From NCBI GenBank assembly GCA_019748155.1, contig JAIEPY010000007.1, forward strand, positions 26,350-90,349: 64,000 nucleotides of DNA. The letters run 5' to 3'. Shown piece by piece: positions 39,954-48,440 of the stretch. The notes under the pieces are model-generated. The model worked only from the letters and a program-made list of their open reading frames with translations, made no database searches and was not told the origin of the DNA. Both the position numbers and the translations under genes were made by a program. How positions within the stretch are numbered: position 1 is the stretch's first letter; each line of letters opens with the position of its first letter. The stretch is from Burkholderiales bacterium. GTDB lineage: Bacteria > Pseudomonadota > Gammaproteobacteria > Burkholderiales > UBA11063.

Positions 39954-41792
39954 TTAATATAGTTTAATTCCAGAAGAGATTAGATTTTCTTCACCATCTG
40001 CATCATCATCGTCGTCAGTTTCAAATTGTTGATTGGCTAACTGCTCTTTGATATACTCCAGATTAGGCGCAGCCATCTCATATGCAGCCAAAGCATAGAC
40101 AAAAGTGTCGAGTGCCTCGTTGCGGTCACGAATTTTTTTCCAGACAAAGCGCTTGACGCCATGCTTCAAGTCTAAAACCCGCCGCTCGGAATTCAGCTGC
40201 TTATAATATTCATCACCACACCCATGTGTAACATCTAATGGAAAATGAATATAGTTTTTACCTTTAGTATGATTACGCAGCCGAGAATAAATCACAGCCT
40301 TAGCCGCATCCACTCCAACCTTCATAACTTTAGTATGGGTTCGGTTTTTAGAGGACGGATTATTTATAATTGGAATACCTTCGCCACCAAACCCCTTTAC
40401 AGCCGCCACCCGAAGATGCTCACGTGGTGTAGTGAATTTGTAAACCCGATCTGCCAAATAACCTGAATCGACACAGCTGGCACCGATTGGTAATTTGCGC
40501 CCATCAGGAAGAGAATACCCGCGGCAGATTACACCATCCAAACTATCCCAAACCTCATCCTGTTCCGGATTACCCAAGATCATTTGATTAGTAATTACCC
40601 AACATTGATTATTTTCTCCCCAGCCAATAATTTGGTATTCAAGACGATTATCCTGAACATCTACTCCACAGGTTAAATATAAAACGCCATCTGGTAACTC
40701 AGCGTTATATACCTGCTTATGGCTTTCCAATAACGCGATATCTAAATCTTCAACTATTGCCTCAATAGGCTCACCGAGTTTTAGATTCAGAAATTCCTGC
40801 ATCTTCTCGTTACCTTCTGAATCCCCAATCTCAAGATATTCTTTTGCCAGCTCATGAAACTTAACCCATGGCGAATACAAGCTTGAGATATGAAATCCCG
40901 GCATTGTCTTGTGCTTGGCGGTTGCTATCCACTTACCGTTTGCCAATAATTCAGATTTATGTTTATCCATAATATGAAAATAGCACGCGGGACATTCGAG
41001 AAATACCGAATCAATAATTAATTCACCCTTATCATCAAGCTCCCATTTCACTTGCTCCCAGTTAAGCACGAACTCATGACCGCAGTCTGGACAAGGTACG
41101 TGATAATAACGCTTGTCGCTTTTTTCGAATAGCTCGACAATTTGAGATGTTTCTTTAATGGTTGGAGTTGAGATTGCTAAAATCTTGCGATTCCAGAAGT
41201 TAGTTGTACGCTGTAACGCCAGTTTGAATGGTGCCCCTTCTTTCTTTAGAGCCTCCAGAAACCTATCTATCTCATCGGCAATTAATATCCGGATTGCTTT
41301 ACTTGATAGCTTGGTTGGACTTTGCGCACCATAGATTGCTAGATACCCCGATGTAAATTTTTTTAGTTCGATAGTATTGTCACTGTCCTTGCTATTTGAA
41401 AATAAATTACGTAATACAGGTGTTGCCTGAATAGTTGTTTCTATCCTTGTCTTGGAGAAGTCGTTTGCCATACCATCAGTCGGCATCAAATACATTATCG
41501 GTGATGGATCCTCCACCATATAATAACCCATAATATTTAATGCAATTTCAGTTTTACCGACCTGAGAACTGGCCATTACAACCACCATATTTTCAGGAGA
41601 ATTAAATACGTCCATAATCTCGCGGGTATATGGTGCTCTGGCAGTTTTCCAGCGTCCGGGCTCAGGACCAGTTCCACGTGCGATATACCGAAACTGGTCA
41701 GACCACTGACTGATGCTTAAACGTGGTTTTGGCTTAAATGTTGCCAGTGTCTGCCGATATATCTTCCTCATTTGATTGTTCATTATATTCAT
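39954..41792 (-). CDS. Terminase large subunit (lambda gpA-like)
   Basis: VVVMASSQVGKTEIALNIMGYY, YLMPTDGMANDFSKTR, RILIADEIDRF. Confidence 0.95.
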   Translation of the reverse strand: MNIMNNQMRKIYRQTLATFKPKPRLSISQWSDQFRYIARGTGPEPGRWKTARAPYTREIMDVFNSPENMVVVMASSQVGKTEIALNIMGYYMVEDPSPIMYLMPTDGMANDFSKTRIETTIQATPVLRNLFSNSKDSDNTIELKKFTSGYLAIYGAQSPTKLSSKAIRILIADEIDRFLEALKKEGAPFKLALQRTTNFWNRKILAISTPTIKETSQIVELFEKSDKRYYHVPCPDCGHEFVLNWEQVKWELDDKGELIIDSVFLECPACYFHIMDKHKSELLANGKWIATAKHKTMPGFHISSLYSPWVKFHELAKEYLEIGDSEGNEKMQEFLNLKLGEPIEAIVEDLDIALLESHKQVYNAELPDGVLYLTCGVDVQDNRLEYQIIGWGENNQCWVITNQMILGNPEQDEVWDSLDGVICRGYSLPDGRKLPIGASCVDSGYLADRVYKFTTPREHLRVAAVKGFGGEGIPIINNPSSKNRTHTKVMKVGVDAAKAVIYSRLRNHTKGKNYIHFPLDVTHGCGDEYYKQLNSERRVLDLKHGVKRFVWKKIRDRNEALDTFVYALAAYEMAAPNLEYIKEQLANQQFETDDDDDADGEENLISSGIKLY

Positions 41793-42303
41793 GCTGTAAA
41801 TTATATAAATCGGTTAATATTTCATTCATTGAATCATCTAATGCATATTGAATCTCGGTAGCGCTTAACCCAACTAAGGTTGGTGCAATCTTGCTTGGTA
41901 AATTAATTAGCTCATTACGCACAATTTCGCAAACACCAACCACAACCTTACAAACATCATCAACAGCAATTAGATTACCCTGCATTTTTTTCAGATTGAC
42001 TTTATGGATATCACCAAGTACATTTTCTTTTTTATATTTAGCATTCAGCAGATCCTGCATTGTAACGTTAGGGTTATCAGGATCAACACCATCTGACTTT
42101 GCCAGTTCACCTGGAGCAAAAACTTCAGGCGTGACTTTTGTGTTAGGTAACCCAATTCCACTTTTAATTAGGTGATATGTCCGCTCCGCATCCGGCATAA
42201 TCAATTTTTTACCTTGGTGAGGCAGTTTATTTTTTAATTGCGAAATAGCAGATGCTGAAACGCCCATTTTTTTAGCAAAATCAGCTTGTGATATTAGAAT
42301 CAT
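41734..42303 (-). CDS. Terminase small subunit (Nu1-like)
   Basis: SQADFAKKMGVSASAISQLKNK HTH; upstream of gpA. Confidence 0.8.
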   Translation of the reverse strand: MILISQADFAKKMGVSASAISQLKNKLPHQGKKLIMPDAERTYHLIKSGIGLPNTKVTPEVFAPGELAKSDGVDPDNPNVTMQDLLNAKYKKENVLGDIHKVNLKKMQGNLIAVDDVCKVVVGVCEIVRNELINLPSKIAPTLVGLSATEIQYALDDSMNEILTDLYNLQHEYNEQSNEEDISADTGNI

Positions 42304-42312
42304 AGTTTACTT

Positions 42313-42801
42313 TCAAAATAGTCGTTGTTGAACTTCGCTCAATACTTTGTTGAGCCTAAACTGTGCTGCGCGCTTTTGTTTTTTTTGAATGGCTCCAGCC
42401 TGCCCCCAAATACTACCATTATTTTTCAATCGCTCTATATCATCATATGCAAATTTTAACCTAGCCTGATAATTATCTAACTCTAATGCTTTGCGGACAA
42501 TTTTTTGTCGCTGCTTAACTGAATAACCAGAAGTCACGATTAACGTTAACTCTTTATCTAGATAAATCATGGATATATATCCACGCTTATCATAATCAAC
42601 ACTAACATATTGTTTTAATTGATGGCTCAAATCTGAGCCATCTTTTTTAATATCATAAAGCTCACATAATATATTTACAACGTCACGAATTACATTCTTA
42701 TGCAGCTTTCCAGTCAGCTCTGATATTTCCTTACTCGACATAGTTGCATGCGATTCCAAGTGTTCTTCAAGTTTAATTAATTGCAATTTACAATTCTCCA
42801 A
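42313..42801 (-). CDS. Rha-family phage regulatory protein
   Basis: MSSKEISELTGKLHKNVIRDVVNIL...LTLIVTSGYSVKQRQKIVRKALEL. Confidence 0.8.
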   Translation of the reverse strand: MENCKLQLIKLEEHLESHATMSSKEISELTGKLHKNVIRDVVNILCELYDIKKDGSDLSHQLKQYVSVDYDKRGYISMIYLDKELTLIVTSGYSVKQRQKIVRKALELDNYQARLKFAYDDIERLKNNGSIWGQAGAIQKKQKRAAQFRLNKVLSEVQQRLF

Positions 42802-43382
42802 TGAAAAAGCCCCGGCATAACCGAGGCTTCAAAAATTAAGGCAATATATTTTATGTAATATATTGATAAATTTAAATATTACTCAACAAGTGCAAAAATG
42901 CTACAAAATAAACTTAAGGCAAACTTAAGGCAATTTTGAAACTTTGCAACTAGCGAAATCCCGCGAGTGTTCCACCCGTAAAGATTTATATTTCTCTGGG
43001 AGGACCCGCCGATTTTACTAAGTAAACAATCCAATAAAAAAGCCCCACGCAATAACTGCATGAGGCTTCCATATAACTAATACACATCAATAACATAACA
43101 ACGAAAAAAGCCCCGATATTCTCGGAGCTTTTCTATACGTACAACTGTTTCAAGTATGGGAATTATAGCTAAATTGTGCGCCAGTGTCAAATTTAATTAA
43201 AAATGTCGGTAAAGTATCAATTTACCGTACTTATGATATAATCCCTGTGTTTATTAGGTTGACACATCCCCTAATAAAGATAACAACACGCATCAAACAC
43301 GACAATTACAACTGCATTTCAGTATGTTATAAAAGAATATTCTTTTATACTTATTTTTATACTTTTTTTAAAGTAATCGAAA

Positions 43383-44554
43383 TGCCAAAGATAAAATCAA
43401 AACTACTCACTAAACAAAATATCAATGACTTTACGCAAGAATCATTATTTGGTTCATCTCTCCATGATGGTCATAACTTATACCTATTCAAAAACAAGCA
43501 TTCATGCGTATGGAAGCTGCGAACACAAAGCAGGATAGGTAATAAAACACAGTTCAGCTGGAAGCGAATTGGTGACGCCCGCGATATTACCCTAAGTAAA
43601 GCAAGAGTACTGGCGGATGAGATGCGCGATCTAATACGCCAAGGCATCAACGTCCATACTCATGGGAAAGAGCAAAGCAAGCTGGGCAAGACATTTGGTG
43701 CTGTAGTTAGCATCTATATTGATTCATGCAAACGCTCACTTAAACCACAATCCAAAGTAAAATTGGTTGCCGTACTGAATAAAGCGGCTATATTGAATAG
43801 TGCGATTATCTCCAAAATTAGCGAAACAGACGTTGCCTCTGTCATTGACCGAGTGAAACATAAATCACCATCAACTGCAGCAACTTTACTCCGCGAGATA
43901 AAAGCAATATTTAGGTTTGCCTATGATGAGAAATATATCATGCAAAAGCTTGAGATAAATATAAAAGCCAGATATAAAATAAATGTCCGCACGCGATATT
44001 TGAATGAAAAGAAATTGGGTGGATTATTTAAGAATTTATGGAGTGATAATAATACGCCAGTAACAATTAAAACAGCTATTTATGCTCTGTTTATCACCAT
44101 GCTGCGCCGCGATGAATTGCTTAGTCTGGAATGGTCTGATGTTGATCTGGATAATCAAAAAATCACCGTGAGAAATGCCAAGCGCATAGACAATTTTATT
44201 GTCCGCATACCTCTTCAGTTAGTACATAAATTGGGGGAGTTACGGCAAAAATACCCAGCGACAAAATATGTATTTAACTGTCGCGAAGGTCGCTATAGTG
44301 GCGATACACTATGCCGCTACTGTAAACAACTTGGTGAGAGATATGGAATTGGTGAATTTACGCCCCACGATGCAAGACGTACTGGAATGACTCTATTGGC
44401 TGATAATAACCACAGCTACAAAGTTATTGATATGGCATTGGGTCATGTCCAAAAAGGCGTAAACAAATCATACCTCAAGACGCACCTCAGCGAACCACGC
44501 GCCAAACTGCTGCAGGATTATGCAGATCTCATTGATTTATTGATAAGCAAGTAA
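43383..44554 (+). CDS. Tyrosine recombinase, P4-type integrase (second integrase)
   Basis: DUF4102-like N-terminus, MLRRDELLSLEWSDVDLD, HDARRTGMTLLADN, GHVQKGVNKSYLK; track ORF start 43184 probably too early. Confidence 0.85.
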
Positions 44555-44629
44555 AGCACAACAATTATTTACATTGACAAATACCCTACTAATTTAGTAC
44601 ACTATGTAAATATTTATGGAGATAAGTAA

Positions 44630-44767
44630 ATGAAAATAATACTAGCTTGGTTTGCAAAACTATTTTCTGGCTGGTTTTGCAACTCAACCTGTAAAACTAA
44701 ACTGGACCAGAAGGAGCGCGATAAAATTATCAAGCTATCCAATAATGTTGATATGGATGAATACTAA
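44630..44767 (+). CDS. Small hypothetical protein (45 aa)
   Basis: MKIILAWFAKLFSGWFCNSTCKTKLDQKERDKIIKLSNNVDMDEY*; promoter TTGACA-N18-TACACT and terminator hairpin. Confidence 0.6.
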   Translation: MKIILAWFAKLFSGWFCNSTCKTKLDQKERDKIIKLSNNVDMDEY

Positions 44768-44813
44768 GACTGAATAACCCACCATTGTTGGTGGGTTTGT
44801 TTTTACTCAATCG

Positions 44814-45146
44814 TTAATGTCCATGAGATTTCTCATATTGATTGACAAACTCCAACAGGACATCATTAATTTTAGTCTGATATTTTTTACTATGCTGCTT
44901 AAAAAAAGTCACAATCTTAGGGTCAAGCTTTAATGTTACCGGGATTTTATCCGGATCTTCTGACTTCAATGCTTTAGTTAATGCATCAAACATCATTTTA
45001 TCAGTAATCACCGTCTTTTCGTTAGCATCTGGATATAACTTTTCCCAGCCCTTAGTCTTACTCATATCAGGAATATCAGAATAATCAATACTCTCATCAG
45101 GTATTGCCGCTAACTTTTTTAATTGTGCATCTGTCATTTTATTCAT
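44814..45146 (-). CDS. brnA: BrnA-like antitoxin
   Basis: DYSDIPDMSKTKGW...VTLKLDPKIVTFFKQHSKKYQTKINDVLLEFV. Confidence 0.85.
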   Translation of the reverse strand: MNKMTDAQLKKLAAIPDESIDYSDIPDMSKTKGWEKLYPDANEKTVITDKMMFDALTKALKSEDPDKIPVTLKLDPKIVTFFKQHSKKYQTKINDVLLEFVNQYEKSHGH

Positions 45147-45414
45147 TATAATTCACCTTATCCCTTCCCGCTGGACGGGCTGAAATTAAACGGATATTAC
45201 CATTACGCTCAGTAAAGGCAACTAAAATAATTAGCACACCTCTAACTTTACCAATTAAATGAAATCTTTCCTCTGTACCAACTATCCAGTCAAATTTACG
45301 TACCGCTTTGGGATCTCTGAATGCTTCAATGGCAGTTTCAAAATCAATACCATGCTTTTTAATATTTACATGATTCTTATTATCATCCCACTCGAATTTC
45401 ATTAACGACCCCAT
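45139..45414 (-). CDS. brnT: BrnT-like RNase toxin
   Basis: KFEWDDNKNHVNIKKHGIDFETAIEAF...RLISARPAGRDKVNYNE. Confidence 0.9.
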   Translation of the reverse strand: MGSLMKFEWDDNKNHVNIKKHGIDFETAIEAFRDPKAVRKFDWIVGTEERFHLIGKVRGVLIILVAFTERNGNIRLISARPAGRDKVNYNE

Positions 45415-45473
45415 TCATTATGCTAACACCATTATAGCCTGATTATTGTAGATTGTCAATATAAATAACAATA

Positions 45474-45620
45474 TTAATTTATTGTTTTATTACCGGCATG
45501 CTCAATCATCGTTAGATCACAGGCATCACGCAAATCCTGCACACAAACATAATCCAGCCCACTATCATCAGTAAGATAACGCACCGGATTGCTCCCAAAA
45601 AACTCAGTTCTTTTTTTCAT
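45474..45620 (-). CDS. Mini BRO-N-like peptide 4 (48 aa)
   Basis: MKKRTEFFGSNPVRYLTDDSGLDYVCVQDLRDACDLTMIEHAGNKTIN*; overlaps antirepressor 3 stop. Confidence 0.7.
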   Translation of the reverse strand: MKKRTEFFGSNPVRYLTDDSGLDYVCVQDLRDACDLTMIEHAGNKTIN

Positions 45621-46563
45621 TTTGTTTGTCCTTTAATGCTTGTTGAATCATATTTACCGCCTGATTATTATAAAAATGTACGATTACGTCTTTTTTTGAC
45701 CGTTCTGAGTGCGATAGCCGCGCCTCACTGTAATTCTGATTGCCACGAATCCCCAATTTGCTGATAACATGCCCGATTGCTTGCGGTGAAACATTCATCC
45801 GCGAAGCGATTTGGGCTGGCGATAACTTTTCATCACGAATTACTGGCAGCATTAACTCCAGCGGCAACCCGGCCTGTTCATGCAGCAAATGCGCTTTCAA
45901 TACCTGACGGCTTTCGGCACTGAGCTGCATCAAGTCAATTTGTTTGATGGTAGTTTGTAAGAATGCCGCGTTCTGCGGTTTGCTGGTTTGCGGTCGTTCA
46001 ATCTGGTGGTGTGACATAGTTGGTGGAATTGTCTGCGGTTGGTAATTGGTTAACCCTCCGCGCCGATGTGCCTGCCATTCCCGAATAATAGCATGGCGTT
46101 GCGGTATTGAGTAACCAGAGGTTAAAGTTAGAGTTAATTCTTCGTTGAGATTATAGCAAGGTTTTTCACGTTTATATGCGTCTAAATAGATGGACGCAAA
46201 ATTGCGTTCATCTATATTTAGCTGTTCTAGCATGTTTTTTATATCTCGAATAATGTCAGCATGTCGTTTACCAGTTAATTGTGCAATCTCCAGACTGCTC
46301 ATAGTTTCAACATTAGTTCTTAAATTGAGCACATCTATATACTGGCGGCCAAACTCTTCGCAAAACCCTCTTAAATACTTTTCTTTAACATAAGTTTGCT
46401 CGTCAATTGTGACAAAGGCGGTTGAACCGTAAGTATAGCCAATCTCAAAGATTGCTATATCATAGCACTCCAGTATATTTACCGAAATTAGGCGTTGTTT
46501 GGGGTTGATGGTGATTGTTCTATTATTGAATAGAATAACTTTATGATCAGGTATATTAGACAT
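45604..46563 (-). CDS. Antirepressor 3 (Rha domain + HTH C-domain shared with antirepressor 2)
   Basis: SSLEIAQLTGKRHADIIRDIKNML...LTLTSGYSIPQRHAIIREWQ; C-domain VRF.QAVNMIQQALK like ORF 36437. Confidence 0.85.
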   Translation of the reverse strand: MSNIPDHKVILFNNRTITINPKQRLISVNILECYDIAIFEIGYTYGSTAFVTIDEQTYVKEKYLRGFCEEFGRQYIDVLNLRTNVETMSSLEIAQLTGKRHADIIRDIKNMLEQLNIDERNFASIYLDAYKREKPCYNLNEELTLTLTSGYSIPQRHAIIREWQAHRRGGLTNYQPQTIPPTMSHHQIERPQTSKPQNAAFLQTTIKQIDLMQLSAESRQVLKAHLLHEQAGLPLELMLPVIRDEKLSPAQIASRMNVSPQAIGHVISKLGIRGNQNYSEARLSHSERSKKDVIVHFYNNQAVNMIQQALKDKQNEKKN

Positions 46564-46816
46564 GATGATTTCCTGGTTAAAATTGTTTTGAATTACTTAC
46601 CAAACAAGTTTTGAAGTGTGAGGTAAGGCGGGAGTTCAAAACACCGTAACCAGACGGCTGGGCTTATTCCCTTTGCAGGTATTTTATTCGCCCCTCCCGC
46701 CATTGTTTTAAATGAACTTTCAAAGTTCACCTATCTAATGCGCAGGCATAAAAAAAGCCATGTTTTGCGGAATAGGCTGCACCGCTGGTTAAAGGAGTTT
46801 TGAAGTCCTAGCAGTG
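46564..46816 (-). ncRNA. C4-antisense-like structured leader 3
   Basis: Pairing segments at 46785-46804, 46635-46653 and 46573-46592; promoter TTGACA-N17-TAGAAT (46817-46845). Confidence 0.75.
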
Positions 46817-46852
46817 ATTCTACCCTATCATGGCTTTTTTGTCAATTAACTG

Positions 46853-47341
46853 TTATCTTATCACTACTGTAATCGTACATTTACATCCTAATTGTTCACC
46901 TGGAAATATCTTATTGTATCCTGATATATCATCAGGATCTGGCATCCCATTGATAATATTAAAACGTTTTCGATTTAATTTATAATGGCTTTCAAATTCA
47001 CATTTAAAGGATTTAATACAATGCCATTCTGCGATGGTATAACCTTCTTCAATATTTTCTTTTCTATAAAATTCTTTTAACCAGATATCATGATTGGGAT
47101 CATTATATGAATATGGTACATTAATATTACGGGTTGTAAAAGAGTACCCTATATTAATTACTGAATCATTATCTAAATCATCTGTTTTAAATTTATTTAT
47201 ATCCTGCTTGGTTGGAATAGTAGTATTTTCATTTGAATTTTTAATATCTAATAGATTTTTATTTTTCCTGATTTTATTTATTGACCGAAGTATCATCCAT
47301 AAACAATAAAGAATAAAAATTAGTAGTATTATAGTAGCCAT
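46853..47341 (-). CDS. Membrane-anchored hypothetical protein
   Basis: N-terminal TM; C-terminal PGEQLGCKCTITVVI. Confidence 0.6.
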   Translation of the reverse strand: MATIILLIFILYCLWMILRSINKIRKNKNLLDIKNSNENTTIPTKQDINKFKTDDLDNDSVINIGYSFTTRNINVPYSYNDPNHDIWLKEFYRKENIEEGYTIAEWHCIKSFKCEFESHYKLNRKRFNIINGMPDPDDISGYNKIFPGEQLGCKCTITVVIR

Positions 47342-47478
47342 AAAAATTCCCTAAAAATGGAGATTTATTTTATCACTTAAAGTAGATTTAGTTTGTCCAA
47401 TTTTGCGGACAAGCTCCCCATATCATGGCTTTTTTGTCAACAAAAAACCCACTGAAATAAATCAGCGGGCTTTTATGA

Positions 47479-47692
47479 TATAATCTCGGTCTGCTTGAGT
47501 CCAGCTGTTTAGTTTGGAACCCGAGCAGCTGGTCTCACTCTAGGCGAGAAAGGGGGTGATACCATGAAAAAACTGAGAGCTATGATTGTTATAATCTCGT
47601 CCATTAGCGCAATCATTACATTAGCAAATCAGCTTATTCAATTGTTAAGATTGATTAAGTAGTTTTTTCGCCGCCCTTCGAGGCGGTTTTTT
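47479..47692 (+). ncRNA. Small peptide module B: extended -10 promoter, structured leader, 32-aa ORF, terminator
   Basis: TGATATAAT; CCAGCTG...CAGCTGG hairpin; CCGCCCTTCGAGGCGGTTTTTTTT terminator. Confidence 0.7.
47564..47662 (+). CDS. Small hydrophobic peptide B
   Basis: MKKLRAMIVIISSISAIITLANQLIQLLRLIK*. Confidence 0.75.
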   Translation: MKKLRAMIVIISSISAIITLANQLIQLLRLIK

Positions 47693-47708
47693 TTGTTTAA
47701 CCAGCGCT

Positions 47709-47737
47709 ATTCTACCCTATCGTACCTCTTTTGTCAA
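47709..47737 (-). promoter_or_regulatory. Leftward promoter facing peptide module B
   Basis: TTGACA-N17-TAGAAT on minus strand. Confidence 0.65.
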
Positions 47738-47743
47738 ATTATA

Positions 47744-47914
47744 CTAATTCAAAGGCATCTGATTCGCTTCATTAATCATCGCCCAATTGGCATGTTCATA
47801 CCTATCTTCTTTTAGCGCTTGCTTTGCTTCCTTTAGTGCTTTTTTTAACGCTTTAATTTTTAATTCCACCAATTTAATACGATTATTTATCTTGAAGTAT
47901 TGAATATTTTCCAT
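47744..47914 (-). CDS. Small hypothetical protein (56 aa)
   Basis: MENIQYFKINNRIKLVELKIKALKKALKEAKQALKEDRYEHANWAMINEANQMPLN*. Confidence 0.55.
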   Translation of the reverse strand: MENIQYFKINNRIKLVELKIKALKKALKEAKQALKEDRYEHANWAMINEANQMPLN

Positions 47915-48428
47915 AATGGTTCCTTTTTAAATTTTTGATTAATAATTCCTCAATATCACTCGCCAACACCATATCAAGATCAATAAACCCAATTAGCAGC
48001 TTAGATAATTTCTGGCTACTTGAATCTGCTTCATTACTCCCAATCATCTTGCGGGCATGCCCTGCACTGCACCCTAACGCCTGAGCAATCATATGATCAG
48101 CTCTAAACTTATCTCCACGCCATTTTTTGGCAATAAGTGCACCAACATAGGTATTTTGCGGATAGACTAACTTAGCCAAGCGTAGCAGGCAGCGCGGCTG
48201 CCCTGCCAGATCCAGCCGCTGAAAATAAAACTCAAACATAGCAACTTCATCATCGCTGCACATCTTTTTGATTGCCGCAATAATTACCTTTAATTCACCA
48301 ATCAGCGCGACTCGATTCTCACGTGGCAGTGTCGAATGAATGTCCAGCATCTGCAAATAATCCACTGCCGGCAAACTACCATCAGCACACTGGCAAAGGT
48401 TATAAAGTTCTTTGCGCAGATTTATCAT
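47883..48428 (-). CDS. Hypothetical phage protein
   Basis: Intact ORF in replication module. Confidence 0.6.
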   Translation of the reverse strand: MINLRKELYNLCQCADGSLPAVDYLQMLDIHSTLPRENRVALIGELKVIIAAIKKMCSDDEVAMFEFYFQRLDLAGQPRCLLRLAKLVYPQNTYVGALIAKKWRGDKFRADHMIAQALGCSAGHARKMIGSNEADSSSQKLSKLLIGFIDLDMVLASDIEELLIKNLKRNHYGKYSILQDK

Positions 48429-48440
48429 ACTATTTGCTCC

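Noticed and set aside
15500-42300. Mu-like transposable phage
   Set aside because: No MuA/MuB-like transposase ORFs seen; tRNA att sites, integrase and lambda-like terminase instead.
42800-43130. Three GCCCC...GGGGC-like hairpins as novel repeats
   Set aside because: They look like ordinary rho-independent terminators (AAAAAGCCCC...GGGGCTTTTT types).
43184-43382. N-terminal extension of the second integrase
   Set aside because: The family-like sequence starts at MPKIKSKLLTKQ (43383); upstream contains the promoter and leader hairpins.
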